DNA from: Armatimonas rosea
GTDB taxonomy: Bacteria > Armatimonadota > Armatimonadia > Armatimonadales > Armatimonadaceae
Assembly (NCBI RefSeq): GCF_014202505.1
Contig: NZ_JACHGW010000008.1
Location: forward strand, 1-64,000
Direction: 5' to 3'
DNA length: 64,000 nucleotides
Shown: positions 16,393-24,943 of the stretch, piece by piece
How positions within the stretch are numbered: position 1 is the stretch's first letter
Layout: each line of letters opens with the position of its first letter
The notes under the pieces: model-generated
Databases searched by the model: none
Told to the model about the DNA's origin: nothing
What the model saw: only the letters and a program-made list of their open reading frames with translations
Made by a program: the position numbers and the translations under genes

Positions 16393-16872
16393 TTACGAAG
16401 TGGTACGACGTAGGCGCTCGATGAGAGAGCGTAGCTCTTCTTCGTAGGCTTCGATTTGTTCACGAAATGCTAGGTTCTCCCGTGCCATCCGCTCATTTTG
16501 TCGAAGTCGCAGTCGGTGCCCCACCAATTGTGGACGGTTGAGATGGAGTGTCTCAATGTGAAATCCTGCGGTCTCTGTTAGAGCAACTAGTTCCCCGCTT
16601 TCGGACTCTGTAAAGTGCTCAGGGAGGTTATCGCGAAGCGGGTGTAAGAGGCGCAAAACCGCTTGAGGATCGGGATTCCAGAACTCCCCTTTAAAACCAT
16701 TGCAGGCGTGGCAGCAGTAAACAAGATTCTCCAGAGCATCGGTGCCCTGTGCCACCTGAGGCTGAAAGTGATCTATCGTTAGCTCTGCCCCATTGTCGAG
16801 CTCGCTGATGCCACAGTAGCCACAGCGCCGACTAAAAAGCTCGCGAACTTGCCGTCGGACAGTGAGACGCAT
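16393..16872 (-). CDS. HNH endonuclease-like protein
   Basis: The 159-residue protein has the HNH arrangement: a CGYCG zinc knuckle, the LTIDHFQPQ catalytic histidine segment, then NLVYCCHACNGFKG with the second cysteine pair and asparagine. The last 50 residues are a charged coiled coil. It starts one base after the stop of the short coiled-coil gene upstream, so the pair is co-transcribed. The function is unknown; small HNH proteins act in DNA cleavage, restriction or mobile elements. Confidence 0.85.
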   Translation of the reverse strand: MRLTVRRQVRELFSRRCGYCGISELDNGAELTIDHFQPQVAQGTDALENLVYCCHACNGFKGEFWNPDPQAVLRLLHPLRDNLPEHFTESESGELVALTETAGFHIETLHLNRPQLVGHRLRLRQNERMARENLAFREQIEAYEEELRSLIERLRRTTS

Positions 16873-16873
16873 C

Positions 16874-17089
16874 TCAGCGGGGGCGAAGGCTCAGGCGCGA
16901 GAAGGCACTATCAATGGCCGCTTTCTCGCTCTCCACTTCGGGCACCAGAATGCGCAGGCGCTCTACCAGTGCTCGCTTGCGTGCGAGTATCTGGCGTAGC
17001 TCCTCGTTCTCCCTCTGAAGTAGCGCCGCTTCTTCGTCCAGGCGAGCATTGGCCGCAATCAGGGGATCGTTCTCAATGGGCTCTTGCAT
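16874..17089 (-). CDS. Short coiled-coil protein paired with HNH gene
   Basis: This 71-residue, almost entirely heptad-patterned protein (ARLDEEAALLQRENEELRQIL) has no recognised domain. ATG 17089 is chosen because TATAAT lies exactly 6 bases upstream; a longer GTG-type start at 17122 would include the promoter. It precedes the HNH gene by one base. A partner, inhibitor or oligomerisation role for the nuclease is plausible, because the HNH protein also ends in a coiled coil. Confidence 0.7.
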   Translation of the reverse strand: MQEPIENDPLIAANARLDEEAALLQRENEELRQILARKRALVERLRILVPEVESEKAAIDSAFSRLSLRPR

Positions 17090-17095
17090 GCGCTG

Positions 17096-17101
17096 ATTAT
17101 A
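17096..17101 (-). promoter_or_regulatory. -10 box 6 nt before a start codon (leaderless layout)
   Basis: On the minus strand TATAAT is followed by CAGCGC and the ATG of the coiled-coil/HNH operon. The divergent ankyrin gene has its own TATAGT box 33 bases away. Confidence 0.7.
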
Positions 17102-17133
17102 CCGCTGGAATACGGACACCAACCAAGCAGGTG

Positions 17134-17139
17134 TATAGT
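17134..17139 (+). promoter_or_regulatory. -10-like box upstream of ankyrin gene
   Basis: TATAGT is followed by GGAGGAG and the ATG at 17147. The spacer resembles a perfect Shine-Dalgarno sequence, so it is unclear whether the mRNA is leaderless or whether transcription starts further upstream and uses the GGAGG. Confidence 0.55.
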
Positions 17140-17146
17140 GGAGGAG

Positions 17147-17959
17147 ATGTTTGAGGAGGAACCGTTGCTCGCCCGTGCGGCCCGTCTGGGGGATCGTGCG
17201 GCGCTGGAGCGTCTGATCGCGGACGGGGCCGACATCAATGCGCGGATCGATTTTGAGTGGGAGTACCTCAGCGCTTGCGGGAACGTGACACCGCTGATGA
17301 TCGCGGCGCGCTCCGTGGACGGGGCCACGGTGGCGACTCTGGCTTGGCTTTTAGAGCACGGCGCGGATCTCTTTGCCACCAGCGATGAGCGCGGCCACCA
17401 AAATGCCGCTTGGTATGCTGCGGGTCTGGGTGGGCGCTGGGAGTGCCTGCCTTGGCGCAATGTCCCCAGCCACGGAGAGCGCCTGCGCTTTCTGCTGGAT
17501 GCCGGGCTGGAGCCCACCAATTATATGCTCTGGGAAGCCTGCGATGCGGGCGATCCAACGCGGGTAAAGCTCTTGCTAGAGCGTGGCGTCTCGCCCCATC
17601 CCACGGACGAGGGCTACTCTCACGGGATTCCCCTGCTCCGTGCCGCCAAATCGGGCTCTGCCGCGTGTGTCCAGCTCCTCCTCGATGCGGGAGCCGATCC
17701 CAATGTCATGGACCGCCAGGGCATGACAACCATTCTCGGTGGGGCAGGTTCCGCCGAGGTCGTGCAGGTGCTCTTGGCCGCCGGAGCAAGCCGAGATCAG
17801 GCCATTGAGTACAACGAGGATGTGCTGGGGTGCCTACTGGAGAACGCCTTTGGGTACGAGCGTTGCCATGTAGGACACCGGGCCGCCGCCCAAGCGCTTC
17901 GGGATGCAGGGGCACCGCTAGAGCCCGCGAGCGGCTCTCGGCTTCCTGCTCTCGCCTAG
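17147..17959 (+). CDS. Ankyrin-repeat protein, N-terminal part (ends at in-frame TAG)
   Basis: The 270 residues carry ankyrin repeats, such as LLARAARLGDRAALERLIADGADIN and PLLRAAKSGSAACVQLLLDAGADPN. It ends at TAG 17957-17959. The reading frame continues unchanged after the stop as RRHADALDWLMDRGAP, a natural ankyrin continuation into the next entry. The two are therefore probably one gene of about 455 residues interrupted by a nonsense codon. Ankyrin proteins mediate protein binding. The start at 17147 has GGAGGAG directly upstream; the ATG at 17084 lies within the opposite gene. Confidence 0.8.
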   Translation: MFEEEPLLARAARLGDRAALERLIADGADINARIDFEWEYLSACGNVTPLMIAARSVDGATVATLAWLLEHGADLFATSDERGHQNAAWYAAGLGGRWECLPWRNVPSHGERLRFLLDAGLEPTNYMLWEACDAGDPTRVKLLLERGVSPHPTDEGYSHGIPLLRAAKSGSAACVQLLLDAGADPNVMDRQGMTTILGGAGSAEVVQVLLAAGASRDQAIEYNEDVLGCLLENAFGYERCHVGHRAAAQALRDAGAPLEPASGSRLPALA

Positions 17960-17989
17960 CGGCGGCATGCGGATGCGCTGGACTGGCTG

Positions 17990-18514
17990 ATGGACCGTGG
18001 CGCGCCTCTCACTCATGCGGGCTGGACAGCACTGCACGCCGTCTGCTGGCCGGGAGAAAGAACGGTCACGGGCGAGGATGTTCGTGCAGAGACCGAGCAG
18101 ATTATCCGGCGATTGATTGCCGAAGGGGTGCCGATAGATTGCCAAGATGCCAACGGGCTAACCCCGCTCCTGACCGCACTGGATGGCGACGAAGTGAGTT
18201 TTACTGCGGTGCGGACGCTTCTGGAGCTGGGCGCGACCGTGGGGGCATGCGATCAAAAAGGGCAGACGGAGCTCCACTATGCGCTGTCTTCCCCCGACTG
18301 CATCCAACTCTTGCTGGCTGCCGGTGCCGATCCCCTGCGCCCCGATCACGCGGGAATCACCCCACAGGCGCTGGCCGAGCAGAGTTTACGCTACTACCAA
18401 GAGCGTCTGGAAAGGGCGGAGGCAATTCCCGGAGTCCGGGAGTCGGTGCGCCGTGCTCACTTTACCCCTTACGTCGAGGCGGCGCAGAAGGTCGTTGCGC
18501 TGTTAGCTGGGTGA
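17990..18514 (+). CDS. Ankyrin-repeat protein, C-terminal part after in-frame TAG
   Basis: The 174 residues continue the ankyrin array in the same frame as the preceding entry (GWTALHAVCW, IIRRLIAEGVPIDCQDANGLTPLLTAL, CIQLLLAAGADPLRPDHAGITPQ). It ends with a helical tail. ATG 17990 is the first ATG after the stop; the array actually resumes 30 bases earlier. No ribosome-binding site supports separate translation. It could be a decayed gene end, a readthrough product or a sequencing error. Confidence 0.65.
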   Translation: MDRGAPLTHAGWTALHAVCWPGERTVTGEDVRAETEQIIRRLIAEGVPIDCQDANGLTPLLTALDGDEVSFTAVRTLLELGATVGACDQKGQTELHYALSSPDCIQLLLAAGADPLRPDHAGITPQALAEQSLRYYQERLERAEAIPGVRESVRRAHFTPYVEAAQKVVALLAG

Positions 18515-18525
18515 CATCTCTCCGG

Positions 18526-18679
18526 CATCCCTCCCCCGGCCCCTCCCTTCGCTTGAAACCCAACTTCGTTGGGACGAAGGGAGGGGAGCCACTCAACCCA
18601 CCCCCTCTTTTATCTCCCCCTCCCTTCCCCCCTCGGAACGAGGGTTTCAGGGGAAGGGAGGGGGCCGGGGGGAGGGATG
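18526..18679. repeat. Palindromic element family D, full inverted pair
   Basis: About 25-base terminal inverted repeats (CATCCCTCCCCCGGCCCC at the left; the complement at 18654-18679) bound two inverted hairpin modules. The left module is CCTCCCTTCG, inner stem CCCAA-CTTCG-TTGGG, then CGAAGGGAGG. A related module lies inside the DUF1501 gene at 30367-30418. The element separates the convergent ankyrin and metY genes. Confidence 0.8.
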
Positions 18680-18687
18680 TTAAGAGG

Positions 18688-20025
<1,338 letters not shown>

Positions 20026-20084
20026 CTAGATTATAGGTCAGGCAAAAACCAATGTCAATTAATTCCGATAGACTTAGTCTGGAT

Positions 20085-20687
20085 TTAATCCCTTGCGGGT
20101 TTGAAGACCAGCCTAGGGCGAGCAGGCTCGCTCGTTGGCTTGGCGAGCCAGAGCAGGTGGCGGCGAAGCGGCTCGTTCTCCAGCGACTGGGCCATCAGGA
20201 GTGTGATGAGCTGCTCCTTGGTGCAAGTCTCCAGATGCTTCTGAATCGTGTCCATCGTGCTGCCCTTGGGAACGGCGACCTCCTCGACCGCGTTGCGCCG
20301 CACGTACGCCAGCCCCAGCGCGACCAGGTGCTTGCAGAAAGCGCCATCGTCTTGGTGGTAAGGGCAGGAGCAGTCGTAGAGCAAGTTCCCCCGCGTCGTC
20401 ACCGAGAGGGACGCCGTGTAGGGCTGCGTCCCCCGAATCGCCGCCGTCACCCGCTCCGTATCGGCCTTCATCAGCACCACCGCACCCGCCGCCAGGTACT
20501 CTTCCCCCAGCTTCCACGAGCGGGCATCGGCGTAGCGCAACAGCCGCGCCTCGGTCAGCACTTCCTCCAGCGGAAGCTTCACACTCGCTGCCGCCGCCTC
20601 CGCCCGCCGTCGCCGCCGAATCGGTGAGATCGGCTCGGGTGTCGGCTCTGGCTCAATGGGGGGCTGTTCTTTTGGTCGTCGTCCCAT
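20085..20687 (-). CDS. SWIM zinc-finger protein
   Basis: The 200-residue product has a SWIM zinc-binding motif, YDCSCPYHQDDGAFCKHLVAL (C-x-C followed by C-x-H). A Pro/Glu-rich basic N-terminus precedes it and a helical tail follows. SWIM domains bind DNA or proteins and occur in SWI2/SNF2-associated and other bacterial proteins. The start at 20687 (MGRRPKEQ) has a CAATAT sequence a few bases upstream; a longer frame to 20846 overlaps the HNH gene and looks non-coding. It follows the Septu-like pair on the same strand and may share its transcript. Confidence 0.8.
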   Translation of the reverse strand: MGRRPKEQPPIEPEPTPEPISPIRRRRRAEAAAASVKLPLEEVLTEARLLRYADARSWKLGEEYLAAGAVVLMKADTERVTAAIRGTQPYTASLSVTTRGNLLYDCSCPYHQDDGAFCKHLVALGLAYVRRNAVEEVAVPKGSTMDTIQKHLETCTKEQLITLLMAQSLENEPLRRHLLWLAKPTSEPARPRLVFKPARD

Positions 20688-20703
20688 GGTGATATTGTTG
20701 GCC

Positions 20704-21366
20704 CTAAGGCGCGGGATCGCAAGAGATGCCATGCTGGATCGCGAGTGCTCGGGCAAATGCAGCAAATTGGTGATTTGCTTGCATTGCCTCACAAAGAATT
20801 TGTTTTGCTTTTGGATCGCTGGTAGCGTAGGTTGCCAGCACGGCAAGACGTTTGACTTGTTTATCGCGCTCGTCCCGCAGATTGGAGCGGTTGAGTCCCA
20901 GCAAGCGGCGTGTCGTCCGCCCCCGAGTCGTCTTTCCTAAGACAACAGAGGTATTGCTCTGTGCGTGCCAGCGAAAGTGCAGGTGCTCAGTCGGGTTGTC
21001 TTTTGTCGGGTCGAGCAGCAGAGAGGTTCCATCAGGAGCGAGAGGGAAATGATCGCGCTTATGCCCCTGATTGCAGCGTGGGCAGGCGAGTAGCAAGTTT
21101 TCCCAAACGAAGGTTAGGTGCTCAAAGTGGGCTTTGGGGCGAAAGTGCTCGATATCGCTGTAAGCGACATGCGTGATACACGCCTCGCAAAACGCGCACT
21201 TGCCATGAAACATCGCCTCTAGAGCCAGCTTAATCTCCACATGGCGGTAGCGGTCTTGTTTCGCTTTACGCTCCTCGGGGGAGGTTGCCGCCAGAAGTTC
21301 CGCCAGCCAGAGGGCCTCATTTGCCACTAAAATGGCTGGCTTTGCCGTGCGAGTGACAGAAATCAT
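20704..21366 (-). CDS. HNH nuclease, PtuB-like (Septu-type defence)
   Basis: The 220-residue HNH protein has CAFCEACITHVAYSDIEHFRPK (zinc cysteines and catalytic histidine) and WENLLLACPRCNQGHKRDHFP (second cysteine pair, HNH asparagine), the pattern of PtuB-type nucleases. PtuA/PtuB form the Septu anti-phage system. The start overlaps the stop of the upstream AAA ATPase by 4 bases, so they are coupled, as in Septu operons. GC content is lower than that of flanking housekeeping genes. That it defends against phage is inferred from the pair. Confidence 0.85.
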   Translation of the reverse strand: MISVTRTAKPAILVANEALWLAELLAATSPEERKAKQDRYRHVEIKLALEAMFHGKCAFCEACITHVAYSDIEHFRPKAHFEHLTFVWENLLLACPRCNQGHKRDHFPLAPDGTSLLLDPTKDNPTEHLHFRWHAQSNTSVVLGKTTRGRTTRRLLGLNRSNLRDERDKQVKRLAVLATYATSDPKAKQILCEAMQANHQFAAFARALAIQHGISCDPAP

Positions 21367-22622
21367 CCCAGCTTCTCGCGTAGGTAGTCCTCCAGCTTGG
21401 CCTCAAACGAGCCAGGGGCTGGCTTTCCTCCAATAGGACGGACCTCGGCCATAAACCTCTGAAGCTTCTGTAGCTCCGTCTCTTCTGCCGCCGTGCGCTG
21501 CTCTACTTCGAGCAACTCATCGTAGCGGTCTATCTTCTTCTCTACCTCAGGTGGGCGCGGAGCCACCATCCCGAACGCAGGGCTTTCGAGCGCCCGGTTG
21601 ATGTCCATCGCCGCTAGGTCATCGTCGATGCGCTGCACACTCGCCTTGCCGTCGTTGATCTCCAACTTCAGTGTCAGCACATCATCGCGTAACTCGCCCG
21701 TTTCTCCGTTCCAGTACGCCCCCATCGCCACGAGGGGGCTGTGGGTGGCGACAATGAACTGAATATTGGGAAATGCAGAGCGCAACTTCTGCGCGATCCA
21801 CGCCTGCCAGCGCGGGTGAAGGTGAATATCAAGCTCATCAATCAATACAACCCCTTCTTCTTTCATAGGGTCTTCGCTGTCGGGGAAAGCATTGATAAGT
21901 CGCCAAATTAAATCACCACCAAGAGCAAGCACGGAGCGATAGCCATCGCTGAGAGCATAGGTTGGAACTGATGTACCTTGAGCGATAAATCGAATTTGTC
22001 CATCATTATCTAGAGCACTTCTATCAAATTCGACACCACCAGGTAATAGTAAACTTAACGCACTTAAACCTGACTCCAGTTTGCGTCGGGCGGCCATGTC
22101 ACCTTTCACAGAGCGGTAATCCAGAGATGAAATCCATTGATTAAAAGTTGTAAGAGGAGTATCCTCATCAAACAGAGTTATGAAATTTGCTCGTATACCT
22201 TGCTCTTGAAATTCAATAAGTGGTGAAAACTCTTTGCGAGATAGACGGCGAAAGGCACCATAAGCTGCCGAAAAGCCTTTTGGCGTTTTATTGTATATGT
22301 CAGCAAAGGTAATTGATTGATTTCGTATGAAAAAACCATATTCCCATAAATTATCGTCATTTTCTTTTATTGATGCTGATAATTGACTCATGTGGGAATT
22401 TTGTCTAGGCCAATAAGAGGTTAGTTCTTTGAAGAAAAATCCCCATAGTGGCTCTCCTCCAATTAGTAGTGCTATTGATTGTAATACCGTAGTTTTTCCT
22501 GTGGCATTTTCACCAATTATATTTACCCACTTGGCTATAGTGTTTCCATTGTCGTTTGCAAAGGAAAATTCGGACTTCTGGAAACATTTTATGTTATGAA
22601 TGCTTAGCTTTCTAACATGCAT
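21363..22622 (-). CDS. AAA/ABC-type ATPase, PtuA-like (Septu-type defence)
   Basis: The 419-residue SMC/ABC-like ATPase has Walker A GENATGKTT near residue 37, an ABC-like signature ALSDGYRSVLALGGD, Walker B GVVLIDELDIHLHPRWQ and switch region VATHSPLVA. This is the PtuA/OLD-like layout, and an HNH gene follows directly. Base composition is split: one 60-base line at 22321 has 16 G+C, while a line at 21421 has 34. The N-terminal half therefore looks foreign or recombined. A nested hairpin lies upstream. Confidence 0.85.
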   Translation of the reverse strand: MHVRKLSIHNIKCFQKSEFSFANDNGNTIAKWVNIIGENATGKTTVLQSIALLIGGEPLWGFFFKELTSYWPRQNSHMSQLSASIKENDDNLWEYGFFIRNQSITFADIYNKTPKGFSAAYGAFRRLSRKEFSPLIEFQEQGIRANFITLFDEDTPLTTFNQWISSLDYRSVKGDMAARRKLESGLSALSLLLPGGVEFDRSALDNDGQIRFIAQGTSVPTYALSDGYRSVLALGGDLIWRLINAFPDSEDPMKEEGVVLIDELDIHLHPRWQAWIAQKLRSAFPNIQFIVATHSPLVAMGAYWNGETGELRDDVLTLKLEINDGKASVQRIDDDLAAMDINRALESPAFGMVAPRPPEVEKKIDRYDELLEVEQRTAAEETELQKLQRFMAEVRPIGGKPAPGSFEAKLEDYLREKLG

Positions 22623-22778
22623 GATAAAATCCCGTTAGATTTGTAACGAAGCATCTTCGATTGGCAATGCTGAAATTTCGGCCGCATATCAAGCATTTCT
22701 CAGAAGAGATGAAGCATCTCCGCTTGATAATAGACTGATTTTGTTTGTTGAAGAAGAGTTTTATTTTTGACATGAGCT
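22623..22778. other. AT-rich intergenic spacer with nested hairpin
   Basis: This 156-base spacer contains a nested inverted repeat: TATCAAGC (22687-22694) with GCTTGATA (22722-22729), and inside it GAGATG-AAG-CATCTC (22706-22720). GAAGCATCT also recurs at 22649. It lies between the XisI stop and the ATPase start on the minus strand. It could be a terminator-attenuator or a recognition site; no T-run follows it. Confidence 0.55.
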
Positions 22779-23114
22779 TTATGCAGCGGCGAACTCGGTG
22801 TAGGGACGAAGCGATGGGTGTTTAAAGGCGAGAACTATCTTATCTGAGGGGATACCGGCTTTAAGTAGCTCTGTGGCAATTCCTTCTTCAGTGTCGTCTT
22901 TTTGAATCCAGAGCTTGCCATCGAGAATATCAATGTGGACAAGCGTTCCGTAGAGGCGACGGTAGCCATCCCAGCCGACATTTGCCAGGATATAGCGGTC
23001 TTGTTTCTCATCAATCACGGACTCAATGGCAAAGTGTGCTTTGTTGCCCGGCCATGATTCCCAAGTACGAAATACGGCTACTATTTTCTCACGATAGGAA
23101 GCTAAGGTATCCAT
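22779..23114 (-). CDS. XisI family protein
   Basis: The 111-residue protein matches the XisI family (fdxN-element excision controlling factor): a short N-terminal YREKIVAVF helix, DRYILANVGWDGYRRLYGTLVHIDILDGKLWIQKDDTEEGIATELLKAGIP, and the terminal IVLAFKHPSLRPYTEFA. In Anabaena XisH and XisI assist excision of a nif element, but most copies are far from any such element. The start overlaps the XisH gene by 13 bases, the usual XisH-XisI order. No XisF recombinase or element is nearby. Confidence 0.92.
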   Translation of the reverse strand: MDTLASYREKIVAVFRTWESWPGNKAHFAIESVIDEKQDRYILANVGWDGYRRLYGTLVHIDILDGKLWIQKDDTEEGIATELLKAGIPSDKIVLAFKHPSLRPYTEFAAA

Positions 23115-23518
23115 TTGGTTATCACCTCACTGGTAGGGTCGTATCCAATTAGTAAAACAAGGCCATCCTCGATCAGGTTCAGTCCTACCTCTTCTGTAAA
23201 GATACCCGATAGAGCTGCCTGTGGAACGGCAAGATAGAGCTGTCGATCAGGGTCGTGGCGTCGCATCGTGGAGCGGTAGACGATGAACTGTCCGATGGCA
23301 CTTTCAAGATCCGCGACCTCGCTTTTGCCTGCAAAGGTTTTGATCTCGACGGCAATTTTTTGGGTGCTTTTCTCCGCCCCGAGAACGAACTCTGCTCCAA
23401 GATCAACAAAAAGCGTCCGCGATTTCGTGGTGAGAACATAAGGCTCGTGCGTGATCGTCCACCCGTCTTTCACAAGAGCATTTCGGACAGCGTGATGGAA
23501 ACGATCTAGCGCAGGCAT
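23102..23518 (-). CDS. XisH family protein (nuclease-like fold)
   Basis: The 138-residue XisH homologue has the family's LFVDLGAEF and AVEIKTFAGKSEVADLESAIGQF segments. The D...E-x-K pattern resembles a PD-(D/E)XK nuclease core. It is encoded directly before XisI. Established knowledge links the family only to fdxN element excision in cyanobacteria. Here it adjoins a Septu-like ATPase/HNH pair, which suggests a defence or toxin-type role, but this is inference. It lies 6 bases from the miaB stop on the same strand. Confidence 0.9.
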   Translation of the reverse strand: MPALDRFHHAVRNALVKDGWTITHEPYVLTTKSRTLFVDLGAEFVLGAEKSTQKIAVEIKTFAGKSEVADLESAIGQFIVYRSTMRRHDPDRQLYLAVPQAALSGIFTEEVGLNLIEDGLVLLIGYDPTSEVITKWIP

Positions 23519-23524
23519 GGCTGT

Positions 23525-24904
23525 TTACACCAATTCCCCCATGAAGCCCCAGAGATGGCCTTCTAGGGCGCGGACCTTGACGGTGTGGCCGGTGAGGTTG
23601 CGGTGGGCGTCGAAGTTGACGGTCTTGCCGCCTCTTGTGAGGCCGTGCCACTGGCCAGGGTGCTTGGGGGAGGCACCCTCGACCAGCACATCGTAGACGC
23701 GGCGCTCGGCGGCGTACTGGTTGTTTTTCTCCACGACGATGCGGTTCTGAATCGCGATCAGGCGCTCCAGGCGCTCGACCTTGACGGGCTGGGGAATCTG
23801 GTCGGGCATTTTTGCGGCGGGGGTGGGGTGGCGCGGGGAGTAGATGAACATAAACGCCTGGTCGAAGCGGATCTCCTCCACAAAGTCCAGGGTATTCTGC
23901 ACCTGCTCCTCGGTCTCGCCGGGGAAGCCGAGCATCAGGTCCGTGGTGATGACGATATCGGGCATCGCGGCGCGTAGCTTTGCGACAATGGTTCGGTACT
24001 GGTCCAGCGTGTAGCCACGGTTCATCCGCTTGAGCAGCACATCGTCGCCGACTTGCACGGGAAGGTGCACTTGCTCGCAGACCGCCGGCAGGCTCGCCAT
24101 CGCCTCGATCACATCGTCGGTGAAGTCCTTGGGGTAGGGCGACGTGAACCGAATGCGCTCGATGCCGTCGACCGCGTCCACGCGGCGCAGGAGCTCGGAG
24201 AAGCTACAGGTCGCTTCGAGGCCCTTAAGGCCGTAGGAGTTGACGGTCTGACCGAGCAGGCAGACCTCTTTGGTGCCGTGCTGCGCAAGATACTCCACCT
24301 CGCCGATAATCTCCGATGCCGGCCGGGAGCGCTCTTTTCCGCGCGTGTGGGGGACGATGCAGAACTGGCAGAACTTGTCGCAGCCGTACATGATGCTGAC
24401 AAAGCTCTTTAGTTTTCCCGTAGTGACCCGTTTGCGCTCGGGGAGATAGAGCTGGCTCTCCTCCTTCTTGCGCGGGAGCTGGAGCTGGATCAGCACATCG
24501 CTGGGGGCGTTCTGCTTGGCCGCGCCGCTCTCCAGCAGGCTCTGGCGCGTGCGCACTAACTCCGGGATGCGCTCTAGCTGCGCGGTGCCGGCGATCAGGT
24601 CGATGTGCGGCGCGCGCCTCGCGATCTCGGCACCGGCGCGCTGGGCCATGCAGCCCGTCACCCCGATCACCATGTCCGGGCGGGCCTGCTTCAGCTCCGC
24701 GAGGATTCCCAGCTGCGAGAAAACCTTGTCCTCAGGCTTCTGGCGCACCGAGCAGGTATTGAGCATCACCACATCGGCGTCTTCGAGCGAGTCGGCTTTC
24801 TCCAGCCCATCGGAGAGCAGCAGGTTCTCGATCTGGTCGGAGTCATCGACATTCATCTGGCAGCCCCAGGTGATGACATGAAATTTCTTGGTTTTCTCAG
24901 CCAT
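23525..24904 (-). CDS. miaB: tRNA-2-methylthio-N6-dimethylallyladenosine synthase
   Basis: The 459-residue radical-SAM methylthiotransferase adds a methylthio group to i6A37 of tRNAs. N-terminal cluster cysteines are C15, C51 and C85; the radical-SAM triad is C175, C179 and C182 in CDKFCQFC. GKERSRP, the FTSPYPKDF region and a C-terminal TRAM domain complete the MiaB order. A TACAAT sequence at 24915-24920 on the minus strand lies 10 bases upstream of the ATG. The gene is divergent from the GH51 gene. Confidence 0.95.
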   Translation of the reverse strand: MAEKTKKFHVITWGCQMNVDDSDQIENLLLSDGLEKADSLEDADVVMLNTCSVRQKPEDKVFSQLGILAELKQARPDMVIGVTGCMAQRAGAEIARRAPHIDLIAGTAQLERIPELVRTRQSLLESGAAKQNAPSDVLIQLQLPRKKEESQLYLPERKRVTTGKLKSFVSIMYGCDKFCQFCIVPHTRGKERSRPASEIIGEVEYLAQHGTKEVCLLGQTVNSYGLKGLEATCSFSELLRRVDAVDGIERIRFTSPYPKDFTDDVIEAMASLPAVCEQVHLPVQVGDDVLLKRMNRGYTLDQYRTIVAKLRAAMPDIVITTDLMLGFPGETEEQVQNTLDFVEEIRFDQAFMFIYSPRHPTPAAKMPDQIPQPVKVERLERLIAIQNRIVVEKNNQYAAERRVYDVLVEGASPKHPGQWHGLTRGGKTVNFDAHRNLTGHTVKVRALEGHLWGFMGELV

Positions 24905-24931
24905 AGCAACGGCTATTGTATCGCGCTACAG

Positions 24932-24937
24932 TAAACT
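24932..24937 (+). promoter_or_regulatory. -10 box 6 nt before a start codon (leaderless layout)
   Basis: TAAACT is followed by AGCTCT and the ATG of the arabinofuranosidase gene at 24944; no Shine-Dalgarno sequence is present. Confidence 0.5.
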
Positions 24938-24943
24938 AGCTCT

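Noticed and set aside
17957-17959. Selenocysteine, pyrrolysine or other programmed recoding at the TAG
   Set aside because: There is no supporting structure, tRNA or conserved context; a plain nonsense change or base error is simpler.
18526-18679. CRISPR array
   Set aside because: There are only two modules and they are in inverted, not direct, orientation; no regular spacers and no cas genes.
22779-23518. XisH/XisI as evidence for an fdxN-type excisable element
   Set aside because: No site-specific recombinase, no split gene and no direct repeats were found around them.
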